Origin: an uncultured Clostridia bacterium
GTDB lineage: Bacteria; Bacillota; Clostridia; HGM11514
Length of the DNA stretch: 5,212 bases
Direction: 5' to 3'
Assembly: GCA_934489915.1 (NCBI GenBank)
Contig: CAKSSZ010000123.1
Span: 1 to 5,212, forward strand
A program made the translations under genes and the position numbers. The first letter of the stretch is position 1. Each line of letters opens with the position of its first letter. Of the stretch, positions 1 to 5,212 are shown one piece after another. The notes below the pieces were generated by a model. The model searched no databases. It was not told where the DNA came from and saw only the letters and a list, made by a program, of their open reading frames with translations.

Positions 1-1334
1 GTCTTTGCCTGTCTCTGTTCCTCTTTTTCGGGGCGGATGTGATTGCGAGACGGGTGATTCAAATGGAGGGCTTGCAGGGAACGCTGCGGGCGCTGGCGCC
101 GTCTATTTTGTTTGTTTGCGTTTCCTCGGTCATCAACGGATATTTTCAGGGAATGCAAAATATGCGTTCCACCGGTACCTCTCAGGTTTTGGAGCAGGTT
201 GTAAAATGCACGCTGACCATTTTGTTTGTTGCGCTGGCAGCAGGGGGCAAGCCGGAAACATTAGCGGCGCTGGCCACTTTGGCGACCACGCTTTCTACCA
301 TCTCCAGTTTTTGTTATCTGGCCTTTTTTTATCGGAAGCGGAAGGAACGGGTGCCGGCAGCTGCAGGGGGGATGTCCACCGGACAGCTGGCAAAAAATAT
401 TTTGCTGATTTCTTTGCCCTTCTCCTTAGGCTCCCTTGTGACGGCGGTGAACCGGCTGATTGATACCGCCACCATCACCCGGGGGATCAAAAGTGCGTTT
501 GCCGGAGGGATCCCGGCGATTTTTGGCGGGGAAGGGGCAGTTCACCCAACAGCGGTGCAGTTAAATCATGAGGCGGTGCGGCTGTCAGGGATGCTTTCTA
601 AGAGCGACACACTGATTAATCTCCCCCTGGCGGTCAACGTTGCACTGGCAACGGTGCTGATCCCGGCTATTACGGCGGCTTTTGTGCGGGGGGATCGGAA
701 GGACGCAAAGGAAAAAATCTCCTTGTCCATGCTCCTTTCCGTGCTGGTGGTTGTGCCTTGCGCCTGCGGTTTTGCAGTGCTGGGTAAGCCCATTTACCGG
801 TTTATTTATCCGGCAGCTTTTCAAGGATATGACCTGCTGCAGCTGAGCGCCGTCTCATTGGTGTTTATGGCGCTGAACCAGACCATGTACGGGGCGCTGC
901 AGGGAATGGGGCGGATTTATTTGCCTGCCGTCAGCCTGAGCGCCGGGTGCGCTGTGAAAATTATTTTAAATATTGTGCTGATCCGGATTCCGTCCGTTCA
1001 TATTTACGGTGCGGTGATCAGCTCCATCGCCTGCCAGCTCACTTCTTTTTTTATTTGCATTGCGGGGCTGTCCGGCTGTATTTCATTAGATCCGCTGCGC
1101 CATTTGGGAAAGCCCCTGATTGCAGGGGGCTGCATGAGCGCAGCTGCTTACGGGATTTATCAAGGGCTGGATTATGCCCTGGGATCTAATTTGATTGCCT
1201 TGGCGGTGGCGATGGCGGGCGCAGTGATTGTGTACGGCGGTTTGGTGCTGAGGATGCAGATTTTATGTCCGGAGGAGTATGCCCTGTTGCCGGGAGGCGA
1301 AAAATTAAGCAGCCTGTTCGGGAAAAATAGTTGA
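1..1334 (+). CDS. SpoVB/MurJ-type (MVF family) lipid-linked glycan flippase, 5' end missing
   Basis: The reading frame is already open at base 3 and reads FFGADVIARRV before any plausible start, so the gene begins left of the window; the GTG at 39 is internal. About 443 residues are visible. SpoVB relatives are usually a little over 500 residues, so the first few membrane helices are probably missing. About eleven hydrophobic segments can be counted. Family-like stretches are the RALAPSILFV helix, GYFQGMQNM, SQVLEQVVK and, in the second half, the long loop ending in SKSDTLINLPLAVNVALATV, all typical of SpoVB-like members. Proteins of this superfamily (MurJ, SpoVB, Wzx) move undecaprenyl-linked sugar precursors across the cytoplasmic membrane; SpoVB acts in spore cortex formation. 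Clostridia often carry several paralogues, so the substrate and a sporulation role are inferred. The gene ends in TGA, which lies inside the next promoter. No terminator is visible after it, so readthrough into the next genes is possible. Family call confident, exact orthology not. Confidence 0.9.
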   Translation, partial: LCLSLFLFFGADVIARRVIQMEGLQGTLRALAPSILFVCVSSVINGYFQGMQNMRSTGTSQVLEQVVKCTLTILFVALAAGGKPETLAALATLATTLSTISSFCYLAFFYRKRKERVPAAAGGMSTGQLAKNILLISLPFSLGSLVTAVNRLIDTATITRGIKSAFAGGIPAIFGGEGAVHPTAVQLNHEAVRLSGMLSKSDTLINLPLAVNVALATVLIPAITAAFVRGDRKDAKEKISLSMLLSVLVVVPCACGFAVLGKPIYRFIYPAAFQGYDLLQLSAVSLVFMALNQTMYGALQGMGRIYLPAVSLSAGCAVKIILNIVLIRIPSVHIYGAVISSIACQLTSFFICIAGLSGCISLDPLRHLGKPLIAGGCMSAAAYGIYQGLDYALGSNLIALAVAMAGAVIVYGGLVLRMQILCPEEYALLPGGEKLSSLFGKNS

Positions 1335-1359
1335 ATTTTATCGAATAATATGGTATAAT
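1331..1359 (+). promoter_or_regulatory. Sigma-A promoter with extended -10, overlapping the flippase stop codon
   Basis: The -35 box is TTGAAT at 1331-1336 and the -10 box is TATAAT at 1354-1359, separated by exactly 17 bases. TG at 1351-1352 gives an extended -10 (TGGTATAAT). The TGA stop of the upstream gene (1332-1334) lies inside the -35 box. Transcription should start near 1366, giving a leader of about 25 bases before the TTG start at 1392. This lets the two small downstream genes be expressed independently of the flippase. The match to consensus is strong; activity is inferred. Confidence 0.8.
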
Positions 1360-1379
1360 AAGTGCAAACAAGCGAAGGC

Positions 1380-1387
1380 AGGAGAGG
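1380..1387 (+). promoter_or_regulatory. Ribosome binding site that fixes a TTG start
   Basis: AGGAGAGG lies four bases before TTG at 1392 (seven bases if measured from its AGGAG core). The codon just upstream in the same frame is TGA (1389-1391), so the protein cannot start earlier, and no ATG occurs in frame until near its C-terminus. TTG at 1392 is therefore the only start that keeps the N-terminal membrane segment. Confidence 0.75.
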
Positions 1388-1391
1388 TTGA

Positions 1392-1781
1392 TTGAAGAGG
1401 GTTGGCAGGGTCGTTGCGGCTCACTGCATTTTATGTTCTGTTTTAGCGGTCTGGATCTTCATAGGTCGGTGTCCGGCAAAGATTTTTTTTGGGGGTCCCT
1501 GTCCCGGGTGCGGGTTGACCCGGGCTTATCTTGCGGTGCTGCGGCTGGATTTTTCGGCGGCGTTTCGGTATCACCCGCTGTTTCCGGTGGCGGTACCGGC
1601 GTTGCTTTACCTGATCCATTTGCCTTGCCTTCCGGTTCGGCTGCCAAGGTGGGCGGAATATGTGACAGGCGGACTTCTTTTGGCGGCATTTTGCGGAGTG
1701 TACGGATACCGTATGCTTTATGATCCGATGTTTCGGGCTGAGGGGGGCGTTGGTCTCCTCCGCTTGATCATAAATCAATAA
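1392..1781 (+). CDS. DUF2752 family small membrane protein
   Basis: This 129-residue protein has about three hydrophobic segments (roughly residues 7-25, 61-80 and 90-108). The family hallmark CPGCGLTRA lies at residues 37-45, followed by a short amphipathic stretch and the HPL motif at 61-63. This arrangement, with the two-cysteine CPGCG motif after the first membrane segment and HPL before the second, is typical of DUF2752. The family has no established function that I can name; the cysteine pair suggests metal binding or a redox role, but that is inference. The start is TTG (see the ribosome binding site entry). The stop codon runs into the ribosome binding site of the zinc-ribbon gene 13 bases downstream, so the two are almost certainly co-transcribed. 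A run of eight T followed by five G (1483-1495) lies just before the CPGCG codons. Family call firm, function unknown. Confidence 0.87.
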   Translation: MKRVGRVVAAHCILCSVLAVWIFIGRCPAKIFFGGPCPGCGLTRAYLAVLRLDFSAAFRYHPLFPVAVPALLYLIHLPCLPVRLPRWAEYVTGGLLLAAFCGVYGYRMLYDPMFRAEGGVGLLRLIINQ

Positions 1782-1794
1782 AGGGGGAATACAA

Positions 1795-2166
1795 ATGAAA
1801 AAATGCAGTCATTGCGGGCATATGACCGAGGATGGGAATTTTTGTCCGCTGTGCGGGGGAACTTTAGCGGAGGATACAGTGCAGCAGGCAGTGCCTGTAA
1901 CGCCGGCGGCACCAAGCTATTATCCGCCTCGGCAGCAATCGGAGGAAATCAGCGTTGGCAACTGGATGCTGACCATGCTGCTGACCATTATTCCTTGCGT
2001 AAATCTGGTGATGCTGCTTGTATGGGCCTTTGGCGGGAATACGCCGAAATCAAAGGCAAACTGGGCAAAGGCACAGCTGATTTGGGCGTTGATCGGAATC
2101 GGCATTTCTGTGATTGTATGGCTCATTGTGGTTGCAACGGCCGGATCGCTGTTTTATTATCTGTAA
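1795..2166 (+). CDS. Zinc-ribbon protein with two transmembrane segments
   Basis: This 123-residue protein opens with a zinc ribbon: C4-x2-C7 and C17-x2-C20 (CSHCG and CPLCG), which should bind one Zn ion. A flexible linker rich in Pro, Tyr and Gln follows (about 28-50), then two hydrophobic segments (about 57-79 and 94-118) joined by a basic loop with KSKANWAKAQLIW. The architecture resembles the many short zinc-ribbon/two-helix membrane proteins of Clostridia, some related to the CD225/dispanin group, but I do not see enough to assign that family. The ATG is preceded by AAGGGGG (1781-1787) at a spacing of seven bases. The gene lies 13 bases after the DUF2752 gene, and a strong terminator follows 115 bases downstream. 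A regulatory or scaffold role at the membrane is possible; no enzymatic motif is seen. Confidence 0.85.
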   Translation: MKKCSHCGHMTEDGNFCPLCGGTLAEDTVQQAVPVTPAAPSYYPPRQQSEEISVGNWMLTMLLTIIPCVNLVMLLVWAFGGNTPKSKANWAKAQLIWALIGIGISVIVWLIVVATAGSLFYYL

Positions 2167-2281
2167 AAAAGAAGGCTTTATGGCAGCGCAGGCTCCATTG
2201 GAGCAGTATACTGAATTTGCTTTTCATGCGGGGTCAGTCAGATAGTCGAGAAAATCGGTTAGCTGCAAACAAGTGAAAAAC

Positions 2282-2330
2282 AAACGGCATCCAACTTTTT
2301 TTGAGTTGGATGCCGTTTTTCTTATTTTTT
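2282..2330 (+). terminator. Strong intrinsic terminator, possibly bidirectional
   Basis: A perfect 15-base inverted repeat (2282-2296 with 2304-2318, core ACGGCATCCAAC) encloses a 7-base T-rich loop and is followed by a long T-rich tract to 2330. It ends the DUF2752/zinc-ribbon operon on the plus strand. On the minus strand the same stem is followed by TTTGTTTTTC, so it could also end leftward transcription, which fits the candidate minus-strand relic that stops at 2322. Confidence 0.92.
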
Positions 2331-2579
2331 TCGATATTCCTCCTCCGGCAGCAGGTCGGAAAATTTTTCAGACGGACAACGGATTGAGACGCTCGCTGCT
2401 GGCGGACGCTCCGGAGAGCTACCGGCTCATAGATGCAATGCTTCAAACGTGCAGCCGGGTTTTTCGCAGCCGGCGCATTCATGTGAGCATGGTCGGAAAC
2501 CGGCTATGAATATTTGATTGCCCTTCGGGTGAGGCCAACCCGGGGCGAGACGGCAGTCATGTTTGAAATGTTTTCTTAC
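2322..2579 (-). pseudogene. Possible remnant of a leftward gene
   Basis: One minus-strand frame runs from just inside a TAG (2580-2582) to a TAA (2322-2324), broken only by a TGA at 2427-2429. Its last residues, SEKFSDLLPEEEYRKK, look like a natural charged protein C-terminus, and the stop is followed within four bases by the terminator stem. The upstream half (50 codons) is cysteine-rich, with CSHECAGCEKPGC giving the spacing C-x3-C-x2-C-x4-C. There is no ATG, GTG or TTG suitable as a start, and no ribosome binding site was found. The best reading is a decayed gene, or a gene tail joined to unrelated repeat DNA. The other strand is also open for much of this stretch, so chance remains possible. 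Confidence 0.3.
2421..2567. other. GC-rich intergenic stretch with several inverted and direct repeats
   Basis: No intact gene is seen here. An imperfect hairpin pairs 2422-2441 with 2475-2492 (core GCTCA with TGAGC, and AATGC with GCATT). Inside it GCCGG (2454-2458) pairs with CCGGC (2470-2474). TTCAAACGTG (2442-2451) can pair with CATGTTTGAA (2558-2567) with one G-U pair, which would cross the hairpin. GTCGG-AAA-CCGGC forms a small hairpin at 2492-2504. Direct repeats include GCAGCCGG (2451, 2467) and ACCGGCT (2421, 2499). This could be a structured RNA or a palindromic interspersed repeat; it matches no riboswitch or housekeeping RNA consensus that I recognise. Confidence 0.3.
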
Positions 2580-2590
2580 CTAATTAAAAT
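2563..2590 (+). promoter_or_regulatory. Weak promoter-like pair upstream of a terminator
   Basis: TTGAAA (2563-2568) and TAAAAT (2585-2590) are each one base off consensus but only 16 bases apart. If active, a transcript starting near 2597 would meet the terminator at 2609-2648 after about 50 bases. The surrounding DNA is AT-rich, so a chance match is quite possible. Confidence 0.3.
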
Positions 2591-2608
2591 AAAGAACAGT
2601 CGGCAGAG

Positions 2609-2648
2609 CCGGTGGAAAAGCGGATGGGCTTTTCCACCGGTCTTTTTT
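2609..2648 (+). terminator. Strong plus-strand intrinsic terminator
   Basis: A perfect 13-base stem (CCGGTGGAAAAGC at 2609-2621 with 2628-2640) with a 6-base loop is followed by TCTTTTTT. No T-run lies on the other side, so it works for rightward transcripts only. No plus-strand protein gene lies between the previous terminator and this one, so it either ends an unrecognised short RNA, ends a leader, or insulates the downstream secreted-protein genes. Confidence 0.85.
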
Positions 2649-2720
2649 CATAAAAGAGGTTTCTTCAGCTGCCGACGCTGAAAAAGTCTGATTTTCTCAA
2701 GATATCTCTTTTTTTCTCTC

Positions 2721-2749
2721 TTGTCAGAAAAACGGCGCTGTTATATAAT
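2721..2749 (+). promoter_or_regulatory. Sigma-A promoter for the secreted-protein genes
   Basis: TTGTCA (2721-2726) and a perfect TATAAT (2744-2749) are separated by 17 bases. Transcription should start near 2756, about 27 bases before the ATG at 2783. With the terminator at 2609-2648 upstream, this makes the two following genes an independent transcription unit. Confidence 0.8.
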
Positions 2750-2769
2750 GAAAGTATCAATACATTATA
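2744..2769. promoter_or_regulatory. Dyad overlapping the -10 box, possible operator
   Basis: TATAATG (2744-2750) is a perfect inverted repeat of CATTATA (2763-2769), with 12 bases between. The left arm contains the -10 box and the right arm ends next to the ribosome binding site. The position suits a repressor site, but AT-rich 7-base arms arise easily by chance. Confidence 0.25.
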
Positions 2770-2782
2770 GGAGGGAATACCC

Positions 2783-4411
2783 ATGAAAAAAACCATTCTT
2801 TCGATCCTGTGCATCGGTGCCATGCTGCTTTCTCAGCTGACCGCCCTTGCAGCAGACCCGGTGGAAACGGTTCTGTATGAAAATCCGTTTGCTTCCGGTT
2901 ATGCCTTTGGCGCAAACGCCAGCTATTTAGGGCTGCGGCGGAGCGCAGCAATCGCACAAGGGGAAAACACCCGTTACAATTTAAGCCAGTTTGCAGTTGG
3001 CTTAGGAACGGAAACCACCTTTGCTGCCTGGAAATCCTATAATTATCCGGATGCACAGCAAAAGGACAGCAACGGCTATGACTTAGCCAATGCGAATGAA
3101 AAGAACTTCTACTATACCGGGAATGTGAACGATGCACTGATCGCATTGCTGCCGACGCAAACCTTCCCCAACTGGCCTTTGGCGGTGGAAATCAACACCC
3201 CCAATACCGGCAGTGAGGGAGAGCGGCGCATTACTCCCACCACCTGGGACGATGTGGCGCATAAGGCGACCATCAGCCTGAACCATCCTGCCCGCTGGAG
3301 CGGCTCCAAGCCGGATATTTTCACTTATCTGATCCCTGTGACCGCAGCGGGCGGGGATGTAAGCGTTGCTCCGACGGCGGCTGACAGCTTTACGGCGGAG
3401 GGGATCATTTCCCATCCTTACTATGCCGCTGACATGGGCATTGCTGTGCTGGCAAGAAATGAGGACGGAGAGGTCTGCACCCTGTACGATCTGCCTGCCA
3501 AGGCGGACACGGAGCGGTTCTTGCATTTTAAAGTGACCACCTCCTGGGACAGCGCAGGGGTTGCTTCTTACGTAATCGCTACCCATCAGCAGGATGGAGT
3601 AACGGTGGATACCTATGCCGCATTCAGCGGAAGCGATCTGGAAACAGTCAGCGAAAAAACCGCATATCCTGCCTCCTTCCAAGGGAAGGCAATTACCGTG
3701 TTTACCGCTTATTATGACAAACGCCCCACCGGCAGCAATTATATAGACGGAAACGGCAAAACCGGTCTGACTCTTTATGATATGACCGTGAAAAGCTACC
3801 GTCTGCCTGAGGTGTTCCATAACGTGACTGTGGCTCTGACGGCAGAGGAGGGAGCCTCCGGTACTGTGACCTATCAGGGTAACTCTGTAACAAACGGGCA
3901 GACACTGTCTGTGAAGGAAGGAACCGATCTGGTTCTGACCGTAACCCCCGCTGAGGGGAGCCGGTATACCGTAACGGCAGACGGACAGACCATTGAGCAG
4001 GGCGCCTCGGAAAAGACGGTTACCCTTTCCAACATTACCGGTGCAAAAAATGTGACCGTTGCCTTTGCCAAGCGTGCGGCGGAAAAACCTACCCTGGCAG
4101 CAGATCCTTACGTGGTGAAAACGGCGGATCAGCGGCAGTGGACCATGTATGCGAAGCCCGCTCCCGGCTACGGTTATACTGTCAGCAATTTTGGAGTAAA
4201 ATTAAACGAGAAAAATGGGGACGGTTCCGCTTTGTCTCTTCCTATGTGCAATGCTGACGGAACCCCGGCAACTGCCCTGGTGCAGTTCGGCGTTTGCGTA
4301 TACGGCGCCGGTCTGGAAGCGGGGAAAACCTATCAGATGACCCCCTATATTTCCTGCACGGACGATACGCAGGTAACCGGAGAGGTAAAAGAATTTACAG
4401 TGGAGGACTGA
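2783..4411 (+). CDS. Secreted multi-domain protein with an InlB-B-repeat-like module
   Basis: This is a 542-residue exported protein. The signal peptide has a KK start, a hydrophobic core at residues 5-19 and a likely cleavage after ALA at 21-23. Residues 25 to about 340 form a region I do not recognise; it is rich in Thr, Ala and aromatic residues, and its end (GLTLYDMTVKSYRLPE) resembles the last strands of a beta-sandwich. Residues 346-430 look like a divergent InlB B-repeat module: GASGTVTYQGNSV, then NGQTLSVKEGTDLVLTVTPAEG. Residues 434-542 look like a beta-sandwich of the fibronectin-III kind (FGVKL, then AGKTYQMTPYISC). No LPXTG sorting signal, S-layer homology domain or lipobox is visible, so it is probably released or held by a partner. 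ATG is preceded by AGGAGGG (2769-2775) at a spacing of seven. The next gene starts four bases after the stop. A role in binding extracellular glycan is inferred from its neighbour and modular build. Confidence 0.85.
   Translation: MKKTILSILCIGAMLLSQLTALAADPVETVLYENPFASGYAFGANASYLGLRRSAAIAQGENTRYNLSQFAVGLGTETTFAAWKSYNYPDAQQKDSNGYDLANANEKNFYYTGNVNDALIALLPTQTFPNWPLAVEINTPNTGSEGERRITPTTWDDVAHKATISLNHPARWSGSKPDIFTYLIPVTAAGGDVSVAPTAADSFTAEGIISHPYYAADMGIAVLARNEDGEVCTLYDLPAKADTERFLHFKVTTSWDSAGVASYVIATHQQDGVTVDTYAAFSGSDLETVSEKTAYPASFQGKAITVFTAYYDKRPTGSNYIDGNGKTGLTLYDMTVKSYRLPEVFHNVTVALTAEEGASGTVTYQGNSVTNGQTLSVKEGTDLVLTVTPAEGSRYTVTADGQTIEQGASEKTVTLSNITGAKNVTVAFAKRAAEKPTLAADPYVVKTADQRQWTMYAKPAPGYGYTVSNFGVKLNEKNGDGSALSLPMCNADGTPATALVQFGVCVYGAGLEAGKTYQMTPYISCTDDTQVTGEVKEFTVED
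4402..4406 (+). promoter_or_regulatory. Ribosome binding site inside the end of the upstream gene
   Basis: GGAGG lies within the last codons of the 542-residue gene (GTG GAG GAC TGA) and nine bases before the next ATG at 4416. Translation of the second gene is therefore probably coupled to the first, which supports a shared operon and a joint function. Confidence 0.7.
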
Positions 4412-4415
4412 CCCC

Positions 4416-5212
4416 ATGAAAAGACAGATTTGTTTCCTATTAGCAGTGCTTTTATGCCTGTGCAGCCTGTCGGTTGCTGCGGCCGGGATCACCGTTTCCG
4501 GAGATCCGGTTGAAGGCAGCCTGCTGACCGCCCAAGGCGGAGCGGAAGGCGGCAGCTATCAATGGCAGCGGCTGGAAAGCTTACCGGATCTGGAGGCGGA
4601 TTCGGTCAGCTTTTATGAAATCAAAAGCATGACCCAAGGGGAGTTTGCCGGTACGGCAGTAAACCGGGAACGGTGGACGGATCTCCCCGGCGCAGTGGGT
4701 GCGACCTATACTCCCACCGCAGCGGACAAGCAGGTGCGGGTGGTTTATACTGCCCCTGACGGGACGAAATCGATCTCTGACCCGATGGAAATTATCGCTT
4801 TGGCGGATCGGGTTATGACCTATTATATTGCTCCTAACGGGAAGGATACTAACAACGGCTCCAAGGATGCGCCCTTTGCTACCTTAGAAGCCGCCCGGGA
4901 CGCCATCCGTGCCCAGCGGCAGACGGAAGCGGGCAAGAAAAAGCAGGCAGTGGTTTATCTGCGGGGCGGGGTGTATCGGCGCACGCAGCCCTTTACCCTG
5001 ACAGGCGCGGACGCTGCGGGGGAATCCACCGTATACCGGAATTATCCGGGTGAGGAGCCGATTCTTTCCGGTGTGCAAACCGTTTCCCTGTCCGGCTTTA
5101 CGGCAGCGGCGGGAGAAGCCGCAGAGGCGCTCCCCACCCAGGACGCACGGCTGCATGTCATTGCAGGGCGGGTAGAGAATTTCCCGTCTGTGACGGTGGA
5201 CGACCCCTATTA
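4416..5212 (+). CDS. Secreted right-handed beta-helix protein with N-terminal Ig-like module, 3' end missing
   Basis: The frame is open from ATG at 4416 to the right edge, giving 265 residues of a longer protein. Residues 1-23 are a signal peptide (KR start, Leu/Cys-rich core, likely cleavage after AAA at 21-23). Residues 24-128 form an Ig-like module of the type found in Gram-positive surface proteins (VSGDPVEGSLLTA, SYQWQ, then GATYTPTAADKQVRVVYT), with about 35 extra residues between W50 and W87. From residue 136 the sequence is typical of the first turns of a right-handed parallel beta-helix: YYIAPNGKDTNNGS, APFATLEAARDAIR, VVYLRGGVY and YRNYPGEEPILSG. This entry sequence is common in clostridial and Bacteroides polysaccharide lyases and glycoside hydrolases of the pectate-lyase fold, but the active site would lie further downstream, so enzyme class and substrate cannot be given. 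It follows the previous gene by four bases. Fold call strong, activity inferred. Confidence 0.87.
   Translation, partial: MKRQICFLLAVLLCLCSLSVAAAGITVSGDPVEGSLLTAQGGAEGGSYQWQRLESLPDLEADSVSFYEIKSMTQGEFAGTAVNRERWTDLPGAVGATYTPTAADKQVRVVYTAPDGTKSISDPMEIIALADRVMTYYIAPNGKDTNNGSKDAPFATLEAARDAIRAQRQTEAGKKKQAVVYLRGGVYRRTQPFTLTGADAAGESTVYRNYPGEEPILSGVQTVSLSGFTAAAGEAAEALPTQDARLHVIAGRVENFPSVTVDDPY

Noticed and set aside
39..41. GTG at 39 as the start of the flippase
   Set aside because: The frame is open upstream and reads FFGAD, typical internal sequence of the family, and no ribosome binding site precedes the GTG.
1363..2277. TGCAAACAAG(C/T)GAA at 1363-1376 and 2264-2277, flanking the DUF2752 operon as a possible direct repeat
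   Set aside because: A 14-base match with one mismatch is expected about once or twice by chance in a window of this size, and the similarity does not extend further.
2427..2429. In-frame TGA as a selenocysteine codon in the minus-strand frame
   Set aside because: The frame has no start codon, no clear SECIS-type hairpin is seen after the TGA, and the flanking residues match no selenoprotein motif I know. Gene decay is simpler.
2273..2509. Plus-strand open frame of 78 residues across the intergenic gap
   Set aside because: It starts inside the sequence leading into a strong terminator and reads through the terminator stem. No ribosome binding site was found and the protein has no recognisable features; the frame overlaps the more plausible minus-strand relic.
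2340..2600. Known riboswitch, T-box, SRP RNA, RNase P RNA or tmRNA
   Set aside because: None of the conserved cores that I know for these RNAs is present on either strand.
2664..2682. Small hairpin TTCAGC/GCTGAA as another terminator
   Set aside because: The stem is only six bases and is followed by A-rich rather than T-rich sequence on the plus strand; the minus side also lacks a T-run.
3083..3820. Minus-strand open frame of 245 residues opposite the secreted-protein gene
   Set aside because: It lies wholly antisense to a gene with a signal peptide, consensus promoter and good ribosome binding site. Its translation is low-complexity and shows no domain; it is a shadow frame.

Overview
The window looks like chromosomal DNA of a Gram-positive, spore-lineage bacterium of class Clostridia (Bacillota), of moderate GC content. 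This rests on a SpoVB-type flippase, strong AGGAGG-like ribosome binding sites, a TTG start, consensus sigma-A promoters with 17-base spacers, U-tract terminators and typical Gram-positive signal peptides. The species cannot be named from the sequence.

Layout. (1) 1-1334, plus strand: the 3' part of a SpoVB/MurJ-type (MVF family) membrane flippase gene whose start lies left of the window. (2) 1331-2330: a two-gene operon with its own promoter, whose -35 box contains the flippase stop codon. It encodes a small DUF2752 membrane protein with a CPGCG motif and a zinc-ribbon protein with two membrane segments, and it ends at a strong, possibly bidirectional terminator. (3) About 2319-2782: a 460-base gap with no convincing intact gene. 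It holds a possible minus-strand gene relic, a GC-rich stretch rich in direct and inverted repeats, a weak promoter-like pair and a second strong plus-strand terminator. (4) 2721-5212: a consensus promoter followed by two tightly spaced genes for exported proteins. The first has 542 residues, with an unrecognised N-terminal region, an InlB-B-repeat-like module and a beta-sandwich-like C-terminus. The second is cut by the right edge and has an Ig-like module followed by the start of a right-handed parallel beta-helix domain, a fold often used by polysaccharide-degrading enzymes.

How the parts fit. The flippase probably moves a lipid-linked glycan precursor across the membrane. The DUF2752/zinc-ribbon pair is a small membrane module of unknown role. 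The two secreted proteins are probably co-translated and may bind and process an extracellular polysaccharide, although no catalytic residues are visible before the window ends. The least explained parts are the 2319-2782 gap and the N-terminal half of the 542-residue secreted protein.
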